Numbered from the stretch's first letter, positions 46,049 to 58,680 are shown. The stretch is 64,000 nt of DNA from Coccinella septempunctata (GCF_907165205.1 NC_058196.1:10086501-10150500), one strand, 5' to 3'. Made by a program: numbers and translations. Notes: a model not told the origin generated them from the letters alone.

Positions 46049-47235
46049 ATGTCAGACTCCTCTAATCCTAGTATTGATTCTGTAGCGGAAACCAATTCTG
46101 AATTAGAGATTTGTTAGAATTATTTAATAATCTTTCACTTAATAGTAATAATAAAATTTTGAATATGCCTAACGCACCTGAAAACTTTGATATCAAAAAT
46201 TTAAGCATCATTCCCGATTTCGATGGGAATCCGAATAAATTACATGGGTTCATTCAAGCTTCGGAAGCAATTTTAAATCACTATTTTGATGTTGAAAATC
46301 AAAATAACTTCCAAAATGTGTTGATATTGAATGGTATTTTGAATAAGCTTCACGGCAAAGCGGAAGAAGTTGTCGCAATTCATGGAGCTACCAGTAATTG
46401 GAACGACATCAAAAATTCACTTTTATTACATTTCGGTGATCAACGAGATGAGAATTGTCTTAATCAGGATCTAGTTAATCTGAGGCAAAATTTCGGAGAA
46501 TCTCCTCATGACTTCTATGAAAAAGTAATAACATTATTAAATACAATTTGTAATTATATTGATTTGAAATGTGAAGTTGGATTTAGAGCAAGTAAAAGAG
46601 ATTTTTTCCAAAAACAAGCTTTAAAAACCTTTTTAGCCGGTTTAAGAGATCCTTTGGGTCCTATTATTAGGGCTATGAGGCCTAATTCTTTATCTCAAGC
46701 ACTACAATTCATAATTGAAGAAGACAATATAAAACATTGCCAAAAATCTAATCAAACGGTAATCAATAATTCCAGAAAATTCATGAATTATAGTAATCAC
46801 AGAAACAATTCAAATAATTTTTCAAAATTTCGTCAAAACTTTTCCACAATGGTACCCATCGAACGACAAAATTTTGTTACAAATCAGCAATTTCCTAGCA
46901 GACCCATTACTATTCAAAGAAATATAAGTTATAAAGAGCCGAAATATTTCAGTAACGCTCAAGTTTTCGGAAAGCAGCAACAACCTGCACCTACTCCAAT
47001 GAGTATATCTACTAATCATACTAAACAGAGAACTCAACCAATGAGTACCTCAACAAATAATAGATATTTTACTCAATCCTTTCCTCAGAAACCAAATTTT
47101 ATAAGTGAAGAGCTTTTTAATACCGAGTATCATAATAATCCTCACAGCTCTAATGAAGAATTCAAAAATGACGAAATTGCTGAAGATTACGAACAAAATT
47201 TTCGGAACGTTCAATTTCAGACCCACAGCACATAA
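46049..47235 (+). CDS. gag: Errantivirus Gag
   Basis: The main frame is open from 46111 to 47235 (374 codons) with no ATG at its start; an ATG at 46165 lies in frame. Another ATG at 46049 reads about 22 codons in a different phase before stopping, so an indel near 46105 may have damaged the true N-terminus. The capsid-like part (PDFDGNPNKLHGFIQ to about residue 220) is followed by an Asn/Gln-rich tail without zinc knuckle, as is usual in errantiviruses. Pol follows in the -1 phase near 47225. Confidence 0.78.
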
Positions 47236-47924
47236 TAGAATTTCATGTTTCTAATGATAAACGCGAATTACCTTATATTGAAATTAAAAATCCCCCTCTT
47301 AAATTACTAATCGATACAGGATCAACAAAATCTTTTATTAATCCAGATTTAGCCAAAAAATATTATTCAAATTTCATATTCAAAGAACCATTCACTGTCT
47401 CAACAGTCCATCAAACCTCTCATCATGAATTTTGTGCCAATATTCCTATATTTGCTGAGTTTAATAGACATAATGAAAATTTCAAATTCTTTCTATTCAA
47501 GTTTCATAATATTTATGACGGTTTAATTGGATTAGATAATCTAAAACTATTGGATGCGTCTCTTGATTTTCATAGTTCTAAGCTCAACACTCCTTTTTCA
47601 ACAATGCCAATAAAATATCAAGAATCAGCAAATAAAGCTCCATTCAAAATTAAAATTGATGCGAATTCTAGAATCATTGCTAAAATTCCAATCAAACACC
47701 TATCTGGTGACGTGATAATACCGAAACAAATCATTCAATCTTGTGAAATTTCTGAGATTGTAACTTGTTCTAAAAATGGCCTAGCAAACGTGGAAATTTG
47801 TAATGAAACCAACGAAGATGTTATCCTCATTTTAAATAAACCGATTGAATCAATTTCTATACAGAATAATTTCGAAATCTTTCAAATGGAAACTAATAAT
47901 AATTCAGAATATATAAACGTAGAA

Positions 47925-48634
47925 GAATTAATCAGAACCAATCATATGAATGAAGAAGAAAAATTTCATATTTTAAAATTATGTCGAAAATATCCAGATA
48001 TCTTTAAGTTAGAGAATCAACCCCTTTCTTTTTCAAATCAGATAAAACACTCTATTAAAACTAAAGACGATATCCCTGTCTACACAAAATCTTATAGATA
48101 TCCTTTTATTCATAAAGAGGAAGTTAAAAATCAAATAAATTCTATGTTAGAACAAGGTATTATCAGACCCAGCCAGTCACCTTGGTCATCGCCGATTTGG
48201 GTAGTACCAAAAAAAAGCTGATGCATCTGGTGAACAAAAATGGAGAGTTGTCATAGATTTCCGAAAACTCAATGAGAAGAATTAATCAGAACCAATCATA
48301 TGAATGAAGAAGAAAAATTTCATATTTTAAAATTATGTCGAAAATATCCAGATATCTTTAAGTTAGAGAATCAACCCCTTTCTTTTTCAAATCAGATAAA
48401 ACACTCTATTAAAACTAAAGACGATATCCCTGTCTACACAAAATCTTATAGATATCCTTTTATTCATAAAGAGGAAGTTAAAAATCAAATAAATTCTATG
48501 TTAGAACAAGGTATTATCAGACCCAGCCAGTCACCTTGGTCATCGCCGATTTGGGTAGTACCAAAAAAAAGCTGATGCATCTGGTAAACAAAAATGGAGA
48601 GTTGTCATAGATTTCCGAAAACTCAATGAGAAGA
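47925..48634 (+). repeat. 354-bp tandem duplication within errantivirus pol
   Basis: The sequence starting at 47946 (atgaatgaagaag) reappears at 48300, 354 bp further on, with at most a base or two changed (ggtgaac versus ggtaaac). The joint reads gagaagaattaatcag near 48277. Both copies end with the same a8 frameshift. Confidence 0.93.
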
Positions 48635-49866
48635 CTATTGACGATAAATATCCTATACCTAATATAAATGATGTTCTTGATAAAATCGGCAAATGTCAAT
48701 ATTTTACAACACTAGATTTAGCTAGCGGATTTCACCAAATAGAAATGGATCCTGCTGATATTCCTAAAACAGCTTTCAATGTAGAGAATGGCCACTACGA
48801 ATTTCTACGTATGCCATTCGGATTAAAAAACGCGGGTTCTACCTTTCAAAGGGTAATGGATAACGTACTCAGAGGACTTGAGAATTGTTTAGTCTATCTA
48901 GATGACATAATTGTCTTTTCAACATCATTACAAGAACATATTGTTAATCTTTCAAAAGTTTTCAAAAGGCTCAGAGAGGCCAATTTCAAAATTCAGTTAG
49001 ATAAATCAGAATTTCTAAAAAAGGAAGTGGCTTATTTGGGGCATATTGTAACAACAGATGGAGTCAAACCAAATCCAGACAAAATTCAAGCTATCAAAAA
49101 TTACCCAATACCTAAAACAACAAAAGAAATTAAAGGATTTTTAGGGTTATTAGGATATTATAGAAAATTTATCCGTAACTTCGCGAGAATTACCAAACCT
49201 TTAACAGCCTGTTTAAAAAAAGGTGCAAAAATCGAGCACACCACATCGTTTATCAACTGTTTTGAATACTGTAAAAATTTATTAATGAACGAACCTATTC
49301 TTCAATATCCGGACTTTTCAAAAGAATTTATTATAACTACAGACGCTAGTAATTTTGCCATTGGTGCAGTCCTATCACAAGGAAAAATTGGTAACGATAA
49401 GCCAGTCGCATATGCATCAAGAACTCTCAATGATAATGAGCAAAATTACAGTACAATTGAAAAGGAATTACTCTCTATCGTTTGGGCAACTAAATACTTT
49501 AGACCTTACATTTTTGGCAGAAAATTTAAAATCGTAACAGATCATAAACCACTACAATGGCTTATGTCACTTAAGGAGCCTAATAGTAAACTTTTAAGAT
49601 GGAGATTAAAACTCGAGGAATTTGATTTCGAAATTTTTTACAAAAAAGGTAGTTCTAACACAAATGCAGATGCTCTATCGAGAGTCGAGATTCATAACAA
49701 AGATTTTTTCGATTATATGGAGAAATTTAATAAAGAATTTTCCGAGAAAAATACGAATAACGATAACGAGTCAATGATTGTTAATTTGGAAGAAGCAGAC
49801 GTTGAGGAAATATCATTCGAGAAATTTGAGAAGCTTTTTAATGAAAATGAAATATATTATTGTTCA

Positions 49867-50289
49867 ACTGTGACCGAAAAAATTGGCAATTTATTTGATG
49901 CTCCGGAATCCGACTCCCTTGCTCATTGTGTATCTGAAGATTTTTATATGAATAAAGGTATTGCACTTGATTTCAGAGAAAAATTCGGTAAAGTTCAAGA
50001 ACTCAAATCTCAGAATAAAAGAACTGGAGAAGTGGCTAAAATTTCGCACAACAAAAGAAAAATTTATTACTTAATAACTAAGGAATTTTATTACCATAAA
50101 CCACGATATGAAGCAGTATTCGAATCACTTTCCAATCTCAAAGAATTGTGTCAAAAAGACAATGTTAAATCCTTAGCATTACCAAAAATTTCGTGTGGTT
50201 TGGATGGACTAGAATGGAGAAAAATATTCAGCATGATCAACTATATTTTTGCAAATTCCACCATAAATATTAACATTTATTACTTATCT
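49867..50289 (+). CDS. Macro domain (TARG1/OARD1-like) embedded in errantivirus Pol
   Basis: This is a segment of the Pol frame, not a separate gene. It runs from KIGNLFDAPESDSLAHCVSE to ININIYYL and matches the whole fold of the TARG1/OARD1 family, which removes ADP-ribose from acidic residues and deacylates O-acyl-ADP-ribose. Matching blocks include SLAHCVSED, GIALDFREKFG, VQEL, GEVA, YYLITK, HKPRYE and SCGLDGLEW. The catalytic Lys (K446 of the 1024-codon frame, in YYLITK) and Asp (D487, in SCGLDG) are both kept, 41 residues apart, the same spacing as K84 and D125 of the human enzyme. The domain has no stop or shift. It sits between RNase H and integrase, a place where some retroviruses carry a dUTPase. 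It probably came from a host gene. Confidence 0.9.
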
Positions 50290-51717
50290 CAAGACGATTC
50301 AATCAATTCCAAGAATATTGAAAATCAGTATGAATCGGATGGTAATACTATACATTCCAATCACGAAAATCCAATTCAAGAAGTCCCCATTTCTGAGAAA
50401 ATTTTAAATATTTTTGACAATCAAATAGTTTTCGAATTTGTTTTTCATTCCCCGGCGGAGGTTAGAATAAAAAAAATTTTTTCGAGCAAACAAAGAATTT
50501 TTGTTCAAATATCTACTAACGATTTAAAAAGGGAAATTATTGACTTTTTCAAAACATACTTAAGACCTAATATTCTTTACGCTTTGTATTTCACAAAAGA
50601 TAATTATTATGAAGAAATATGCGAAATTCTCAGAAAAACATTTAAACAATCCGCTTTCAAATTATTGAAGTGCAATGAAATCTTAGAAGACGTGGAAGAA
50701 AAAGATGAACAGGTTAGAATTGTTAAAAATATGCATGAGGGAAAAACAAACCACAGAGGAATTTCTGAAACTGTTTCTAGAGTAAAGAGAACATATTATT
50801 GGCCTGGTATCCAAAATGATGTAACGGAATATATTAATAATTGCGAATTATGTCAAATTAATAAATATGATAGAGACCCTCCAAATCAAAAATTAATGCT
50901 TACACCCACGCCATGTAAACCATTCGAGATTGTGCACATTGACACTTTTCAAGCACAAAACAAGAAATTTCTTGTTGATGCCTTTTCGAAATACGCCCAA
51001 GCATATCCATTAATTTCTCTTACGGCTATAGAAATAGTAAGATCTCTGGTAATTTTCATGACGCATCACGGTTCACCGTCAACAGTAGTGATGGATAATG
51101 GAACAGAGTTCAAAAATAGTATTGTATCTGAATTTCTTGAACTACACCAAATTTCTCCTCATTATATCACAGTAAATAATTCACAATCCAATGGTATCAT
51201 CGAAAGATTTCATTCTACTATATTAGAACATTTGAGAATTTTAAAAAGTAAAAACAATGATTCATCAAATATTGAAGACTTAATGCCCTACGCAATATTT
51301 GGATATAATAATTCTATTCATTCCTTGACGAAGCAGAAACCTATTGACATAATTAACGGCCATTTGAATAGTAAGGATCCCCTCAATATAGATGTAAACA
51401 AAGCCATTATTAATAACTATGTAGAGAACCATAAACAAAAAACTAGAGAAATTTACAAAAGACTGAATGAACTGATGGGGGAGAGGAAGCAGAACATCAT
51501 AGAAAAGCAAAATCAAAATAGACATGATCCTTTAACGTATAAACCTGGTACTATCGCGTACAGAAAAATTAAATCCAACATGAGAAATAAGCTTTCTCCA
51601 AAATTTTCAAAAGAGAAAGTACTACGTAATCAGAAAATTAAGATAGATAGTGATAAGAAAATTTTGCACGAACAAAACCTCAAAAAACCTAAAACTAAAT
51701 CTAAGAAACTTTTTCAG

Positions 51718-53431
51718 GCTAATCCTAATGATTCTGGTGACAGCACAGGACATTCAAATAATAAACCTGAAGGACAATCCGGGAGTCCTTCCAATTCTTC
51801 TAGGGAAAGCGAAAGTTAGAAGCAAATTTCACAGTTTCATTCATTACTATGACCTTCAACCCATCTCCACACAGTTAAGATATTTAGAATTTCATTATAA
51901 AACAGTATCTAGTACTATTTTAAATACTTCAAGCTCCGTGTTTCGTACAGAATTGGAAAATCATAAAAAGTTTTATGAATATCAATTAAGCTCAGCAAAA
52001 CAAAAATTGAAAAGTTTGATACCAATGGGAAGATCAAAAAGAGGAATTATTGATGGATTGGGAACCATAATAAAAAGTATTACTGGTAATTTAGATGCAA
52101 ATGACGCATTACATTATGAATCGGCATTAAAAGAACTTCAAAATAATCAGAAGGATATTATGTTCAATTTAAATGCAGGTATTTCATTAACCGGTGAAGT
52201 AATCGAAAATTTCAATAAAACTATTTCTGTCCTCAGAAATAATCAAAAAACAATTGCTTCCCAACTTGAAGGAATTTCAGGAAAATTTAATCAATTAAGT
52301 GATAACTTTTATATGTATATTCAGATTAAAAATTTCATGGACCAAATCGGAATATCTATCAATATTATTATAGAATTAATCGATGAAATTGAAAACGCCA
52401 TTAGTTTTTCCAGACTCGGAATATTGCATCATAGCATTATTAAATTTTCCGAATTATATTCAATTATCAATAAAACAAAAAATTTATATGGCTCAAGTAA
52501 TCTGATATTCGTCGACGAGAGAGAATATCACAGATTTTATGAATTGATAAAAGTAGATGCATATTTTGTTGAATTCAGAATTGTTTTCGTTCTTCATTTT
52601 CCTATTGTACACCCCGAATCTTTTTCTCATTACCATCTATTTTCAATCCCAACTATAAACAACACTATTATTATTCCCAAAAATACCTATCTGACAAGCA
52701 ATGAAAAATGGTATCAATACGCCTCTTCGCCTTGTATTGATTTACACCCACTATATTACTGCGAAGACGACAAACTCAATAATGGGTCAGAAGTAGAAGA
52801 TTGCCTGTTTCAGCTACTGCAACTCAAAAAATCCACTGGTTCCTGCCAAAATCACCCTGTGGAAACTAGCAAGAACGTTGTACAGAAGATTGGTAATGGA
52901 AGATTCATCATGTTAGCTCCAACTGGGATGAAAATTCGCACAGTATGCAGAAGAACCGACGTCAGCACATTGAAGGGAAACTTCCTGCTAAATGTACCAA
53001 AAGGATGTCATTTCGAAAACTCTCAAGAAAAATTCTACAACGACAAGGAAATCTTGGAGGGAGAACCAATGTACCTTCCTCAAATTGCTGCCGAGTTGAA
53101 TGCAACAACCCTAACTGCATTCAAAATAAAACTTGAAGATTTTTCATTGGACCAAATACACAAATTGAAGAAGAAACAAGAGGAAATTCAACCCTTAATG
53201 GAAAAGCAAAAAAGTACCAAATCATTGCATGAAGTCCTGATAATTATCATTTATTTGCTATTTTTCATAATTATCTCCTATTTTGGATCGAGGAAAATTA
53301 AGTTGTGGCTAAGATCCAGGGTTCCAAGAAATCAAACAGAAACAGAAGAATTCCAACCACGAGCAGTTCCACGAAATCAACCAGATAGAGAAGAATCCCA
53401 AGCTAGAGTAGTTCCATTCTTCACTACGTAG
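51718..53431 (+). CDS. env: Errantivirus envelope glycoprotein
   Basis: The frame is open from 51650 but begins with GTG inside the end of pol. A strong acceptor, actttttcag, ends at 51717, directly before a hydrophobic stretch (LILMILVTAQ) that looks like a signal peptide, so env is probably made from a spliced RNA as in other errantiviruses. Basic site RSKR followed by a glycine-rich segment (GIIDGLGTI) marks the expected furin cleavage and fusion region. A membrane anchor (VLIIIIYLLFFIIISYF) lies near residues 545-562 of the open frame, followed by a charged tail. It resembles the F-like Env of insect errantiviruses. No stop or frameshift is seen. Confidence 0.88.
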
Positions 53432-53452
53432 GCACCTTTCTGAGGATGGAGG

Positions 53453-53667
53453 AGTTATATATCCGAGAACGATGAACTTCGTTGGAAGATCGCAGGAAGT
53501 GCAATCTCAGCATCGTCTCATTTTCCAAGAACTAAGAAAGTGTACCGAGGTTATAAATTATAATTTTATTATCATTGAATCAGTTCTGACATAACTTTCA
53601 CTGTATAAACGTATTGTACGAAATATAGCTTTTTAAAAACGCTTTTCCTGCCTTAATAAATATAACT
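53453..53667 (+). mobile_element. Errantivirus 3' LTR
   Basis: 215 bp, preceded by the polypurine tract and followed by the CGCG target duplication. Confidence 0.95.
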
Positions 53668-53799
53668 CGCGCTAAGTTGGGAAGTTGAATTTTAACCCAA
53701 GATTTTTGTTACAAAAAAAATGGTTTATTGTTTTGCGCTCATTTGCATATGTTTAAGAAATTGAAGATTTTTTGTTTGTTGGTCGTCTTCGACCGAGTA

Positions 53800-54400
53800 C
53801 GTATTTGTAGAGAAGTTCTAATTTCATTTTTTCAATAGAAATAGGTTTTTCTCCAACAGAAAATTTAAAAGAGTGTTGCCACGATCATTTCGCCCTGGAC
53901 TGCCAAAATTACCAAGAGCCGTTTCTGATGGATCCATATTTGTTCCTATTTTGGCATTAAAATCGCCGCATACAATGGTGAAATGTGTAGGATTGTTTGA
54001 GAGAGCTGCACCCAAATCATCATAAAGAACTTCGACTTCCTCGTCTGTATGATCCGTTGTTGGGGCATAGACCTGAATAACTTTTACATCATACCTGGTG
54101 TTTATTCTAAGGATGGCATATACTACTCTAGTGGAAACTGGCTGTACCATTCTGAGATTTCTCACTATCTCTTTGTTTATGAAGAACCCAACACCTTCCA
54201 CTGACTCATGTTGTTCTCCGTGGTAGTAAAATAATTGACCAGATTTTAGGGTCTCAAGACCTTCACCTCACCTTCTGACTTCACCGACTCCCACTATATC
54301 CCATTTTATGTTTTCTAATTTTTTTTCCATTTCAGTAAGTTCTAGTGTTTAAGGTTGCAATTTTGAGAACTGTTTGTTTCTTTGAACGTACTCTTGTCAA
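53800..54400 (-). mobile_element. RTE-like LINE, endonuclease fragment
   Basis: The minus-strand frame 54201-53824 encodes part of an APE-type endonuclease (VIQVYAPTTDHTDEEVE, CGDFNAKIG, RNDRGNTLLNFLLEKN), typical of RTE elements and often mis-annotated as craniofacial development protein 2. Upstream parts with stops (WDIVGVGEVRR) extend to about 54370. No RT follows, so it is a dead piece. Confidence 0.78.
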
Positions 54401-55200
54401 ATTTTTGTCCCCCCCAGAATCCTTGGGACAGACTGATAAATCAGTGTGAGATTACCTACTCACCTGGGGTAGTTTCGGTTTTGTTTTGAAATCTGACATT
54501 TGTAGGGTTTCATGGCCAATACAATGCCACGCGAGCCACTGCGTGTTGGCAAGGTTTCATCAGTAGATACCTCACTAGTAATCATGAATGCTTTTGTATC
54601 GGTATTTTATTTATTAGTATTCAAAATAACAGTAGGTAGTTGGCCATTATCAGGATCAACTCGAGCATTTGAACTTCGAACCTGCTCTGAAAACTTTGAG
54701 TTTCTACATACTCTCTAGCTCTTTCAATTTCGAACAATAATTCAATTTTACCCCGAATTCAATGAGTCCTACCCAATATTTGATGGCAATTAAAAATATA
54801 CAACTTCCAGAAAATCGTGAATGCTCTCGTCTTGAGGAACCAGTGGTCAAAAAGCCGAGTATGATAAAAACTGTAACAATTCTGCAGAGAGGTTTATATC
54901 TATTATATGATTAATGGTTGTATTCTGCTTTTCCTTTGTAAGTTACGATTCCGTAGCGTACGATCGATCTATAAGTTTCAGATCACAGAACACTAATATC
55001 AGATTGACAGATTCGAAAATAATGCAATTCTGGAAATGTTTCAGTTACTATCTCATTGACAGTGTCACTTTTGAACTACTTATCGTAAATAGTTACGGAT
55101 TCCTGTAAGCTACAGACTAAGATGTCTAAAAACATCTTACTACTGACCGTCCAGAATTGCAATTTTCCTGTAAGCTTATGAAGACTTACAGATTGGCTTA
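54401..55200. other. No gene seen
   Basis: AT-rich sequence. Possible acceptors on the minus strand (agcttacag near 55170 and 55105) could serve the receptor gene upstream at 55245, but no coding continuation could be identified. Confidence 0.4.
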
Positions 55201-55244
55201 CAGATGAAAGCAGAATACCACCATAAATTTTACAATCTACTTAC

Positions 55245-56135
55245 CATCAGAATGATAATCATACAACTTCGTTTGAAGTCTGCCAGTGATATACAGTTTC
55301 CATTAATTTTATTGAAAACCAAACTCATCTGCGCACAAATCGAAGTAATCAATGCACCATTACAAAATTTTTGGGTGATTCCAAAGGTTCTCGAAAAGAA
55401 ATCTGAAACGTTTGGTAGAATCACTAAACAATTCATTATAGAATCCAAAATTTGTTGGGTGTTTTCAAAATTTTCTGAATTGAGAGCACTTCGTGTCCAT
55501 TCTATAATTATTAAATCTGCATTCTCGCTCTTCGTGACCTGCTTCAGTGGAGAACTGTTGAATACCTTGATGACATATTCTACCATAACATTGCCTCGAC
55601 TCACTGTTTTTTGGAGTAGAATCAGTATAAATTCGGCTGAAATAATCTCAAAATAGATTATGATATCTGCTACGTAATCCGCCGAAAACGTCACTTTTCT
55701 CGATCTCCATTCTTTAAGTTCGAAAAACACCCTGATCGTAATGCACAGAACTATTCCAATATATACAAAGGATAGTTTAGATATTGTACGGAGTCTCTCC
55801 TTTCTGTTTTGAAAATCGAAAATTACGAAGCCCTCATCATAAAGTGAATCTTCCAATTTTTCGAAATACGGTCCATTTTTTATTCTGTAGAATAATATCA
55901 TGGATGCAGAAAAGCCTTTAACAACCAATACGATTATTTCTTGTGTCGAAGAGTAGTGACTGGAACTCAGACTTCCAAAATTTTCACCGAACGAGGTAAG
56001 ATGAAAGAAAACTAACAGAAATAAGGCAATACATGAAGGTCTCGCGTCCAATTCACTCCCATTTTTGAGGAACGAGCAACCGAAAATTTTCATGAAGTTA
56101 TTCACCAATGTTAATTCTTTCCGGCCTTCTTTCAT
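55245..56135 (-). CDS. Gustatory-receptor-like protein, large first exon
   Basis: 297 codons from ATG at 56135 to a consensus donor (ATG followed by gtaagtag) at 55245-55244. There are several hydrophobic segments (for example CIALFLLVFFHL, FVYIGIVLCITI, IIIYFEIISAEFILIL). The stretch LDSIMNCLVILPN..FFSRTFG followed by a late helix resembles the third intracellular loop and sixth helix of insect chemoreceptors, more like gustatory (7tm_7) than odorant receptors. The C-terminal exon with the final TY...QF-type motif is not found to the left, so the gene may be incomplete. The exon itself has no stops. Confidence 0.55.
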
Positions 56136-56689
56136 GACTTGAAACTAACCGATTCCGTGTATGGATTCAAAAAATCCTTCGTGTTCTGAGTAATTACTGA
56201 GCGTAATTTATTAGCTTATTCGATCGAAATCTGGAATTCCTAAAAAGCATAGCCACTTTTGATGATTAAATATGGTAAATACTTTATTGGCGATCTGTGT
56301 ACATGAGAAATCGGAAAACTTAGGACCTGATTAATAACGCCATACGGAACAGAGACAGGCACTGATACATCAAAACCAGGATTTTGTAGGTCATGACAAA
56401 TAGATGTTTTCAGTCTGGAACTGAAAATCCTGTTTTCAAGTTATGATTCTTATATGTGAGTATCAATTGTATTCGCTCGAACTTTTGAACCACTTTATGA
56501 GTGTTCCACCTGAATCAATCGATATATGGACTTCAGAAGATTAGAATCATCGCTTCCGTTAAAATTCAAACAGAAATTATTCCAATACAAAATTTCAGAA
56601 ATTGGTTAAGAAATCTCCAAAGACAGCACCAACGCTTACAATAATATACATCTTTGTATGGTTAAATTATTTTTTTTCTCTATTTTTCT
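56136..56689. other. No gene seen
   Basis: Separates the receptor exon from LINE J2. Only short frames. Confidence 0.4.
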
Positions 56690-58680
56690 CAATCTGGCGA
56701 GCACACGCCAGGTTCAGGACTTCGGGTTCGCCAGCGGATTATCAGGTTTTCAGCGATCTCAGAAGACAGTGCAAGGATTTGAGCAAGGAACTTCATAATA
56801 ATTATTTGCTCAATATACAGGCTAAGATTTCATCTGATCCACATTATTTCTGGAAGTATGTTCATTCTGTCAAGGAGTCCAACACTGTACCGGGGAACAT
56901 GTTTTTTGAATCGAGACAGGGTGGGAATACAGACGAAATAGCTCAGCTATTTGCGGAGTTCTTCAGGCAAGTGTTTAAAAGTGAAGACATTGTGCCACCT
57001 GATTTTGATATCCCCGAGGTCCTGGACCTCAACTTCTTGAAGCTTACTGCATCTGAGGTGTTCGATTCTCTTGGCGGTCTCAAGCCTGGCTATTCTTGTG
57101 GTCCTGATGGTGTGCCTTCCTATTTGCTAACTAGATGTGTTTTTTCTCTAGCTGGTCCACTGACCTCTTTGTTCAATGCTTCCCTTAGGCTTGGCGTGTT
57201 TCCGCATTTATGGAAGAAAACTTTCATTGTCCCTATTTTCAAATCTGGCAACAAGCACGATGTGTCTAATTACAGGGGAATATGCTTTCCATCTGCTATT
57301 CCAAAAGTTTTTGACAAACTCGTCTGCTCTCGTTTGACCTGGCACTGTAATAATTTAATCATCGGGGAACAACATGGCTTTTGCAGAGGAAAGTCGACTT
57401 CGACCAATCTGTTAGTGTTTCTTGATAAAGTGAGTTCATCAATGGAAAATCTGTGTCGTGTAGATGCAGTATACACCGATTTTTGCAAGACCTTCGACAG
57501 GGTCAATCATAGCATTCTGCTGATGAAGTTACGTAAGATGGGATTCGATGTTCCCCTGTTGAATTGGCTAGAGAGTTTTTTGCGAGGACGCTCCTTCTCT
57601 GTGCGTTACCGTGGTTGCTATTCAGAATCAAGTGGCGTTCCCTCGGGTGTTCCTCAAGGCTCCCACTTAGGTCCACTTCTTTTTATTTTGTTCATTAACG
57701 ATGTATCCTCTGTTTTTCTTTATAGTTTTTTTCTCTTGTTTGCCGATGACCTGAAGATATTCAAATCTATTTCTTGTTTCGAAGATGTTTTGCGTTTGCG
57801 AGCAGATTTGCTTAGATTTTCTGATTGGTGCGAGCTCAATAGACTGGAACTGAACTTGTCAAAATGTAATGTGATCACTTTTTCTCGAGGGAGCGAGCCT
57901 CTTTTAGCTATTCTCTTTGTGGTGTCACCCTCCAAAGGGTTCACGTGGTCAAGGATCTGGGGGTGGTGCTTGATTCGCGCTTAATCTTCGATGAACATGT
58001 TACCTATGCCAAGAAAAGAGCGTTGAAGTTGTTAGGGTTTGTTCAGAGGAATAGTAGAGAGTTCTCCATTGAGATATTCAAATATCTTTATTGCTCTCTC
58101 GTTAGGACAATCCTTGAGTATGCCTCGGTTGTATGGAGCCCTTCATATAGTACTCGCATCCGAATGGTCGAAGGTGTTCAAAATAGATTTCTCCGTCTGG
58201 TGGCTTATAGGTTGAGAATTCCAAGCGTCTCCGTTAACTATGAGTTTGTCAGAACTAGTTTAAGTCTGCGATCTCTCAGCGACAGAAGGACACTTCTCGA
58301 TCTTGTGTTCCTTTATAGGCTCTTGAATGGCTATATAAATTGCCCTGAACTGCTGAGCCTGATCAGTTTCAATGCACCTTCGAGGACGTCTCGTGTAGTC
58401 TTGTATTTTTATCCTGATCCTGTCCGTACCAACTACCGCAAGCATTTTTATATTAATAGATGTTTAACACGCTGTAACAGTATGTCACCTACTCTTCAGT
58501 TTTTTGGTTTATCATTATCGTTGTTTAAGGTGTTAGTTTTGAGTTTGCTGTAGTGTTTAAATTTTATTGTATGCAGTTTGTTTTATTTTTCTTTATATTA
58601 TTATTTATCAAATGGGTTGTACCGTTCATAAATTATGCGAAGCATAATGAATAAATAAATAAATAAAAATAAATAAATCT
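56690..58680 (+). mobile_element. Jockey-like LINE J2, reverse transcriptase, 5'-truncated
   Basis: An open frame to 57984 has RT motifs (GPDGVPSYLL, WKKTFIVPIFKSG, GVPQGSHLGPLLF, FADD); the C-terminal part continues in another frame at 57945-58553 (DLGVVLDSRLIFDEHV, LEYASVVWSPS), so there is one frameshift near 57925-57945. The endonuclease part is missing. The element ends in an (AATA)n tail at about 58645-58680. It is related to, but not the same family as, the LINE at 31395. Confidence 0.85.

Larger units (their letters stand above)
47223..51819 (+). pseudogene. pol: Errantivirus Pol with internal macro domain; frameshifted and partly duplicated
   Basis: The frame first reads protease (DTGS near 47311) and enters reverse transcriptase, then fails at a run of eight A near 48213. 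A 354-bp segment is repeated in tandem, and both copies carry that shift. From about 48567 the frame is open again to 51819. Counted from 48745 (1024 codons): RT YLDD at 51-54; RNase H with TTDAS near 198; macro domain at 375-515; errantivirus linker; integrase HHCC ending CELC at 700-703; catalytic D733, D784 and E820 (D,D-35-E). RT cannot be made in one piece from this copy. Confidence 0.9.
45657..53667 (+). mobile_element. Errantivirus (insect endogenous retrovirus), complete, with macro domain in Pol
   Basis: LTRs at 45657-45871 and 53453-53667 are each 215 bp, begin AGTTATAT and end ATATAACT, and differ at about one base. The 4-bp target duplication is CGCG (45653-45656, 53668-53671). 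The order is LTR, primer site, gag, pol, env, polypurine tract (gaggatggagg, 53442-53452), LTR. LTR ends and gene order fit the gypsy/17.6 errantivirus group. The near-identical LTRs imply a recent insertion, yet pol is broken. Confidence 0.93.
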
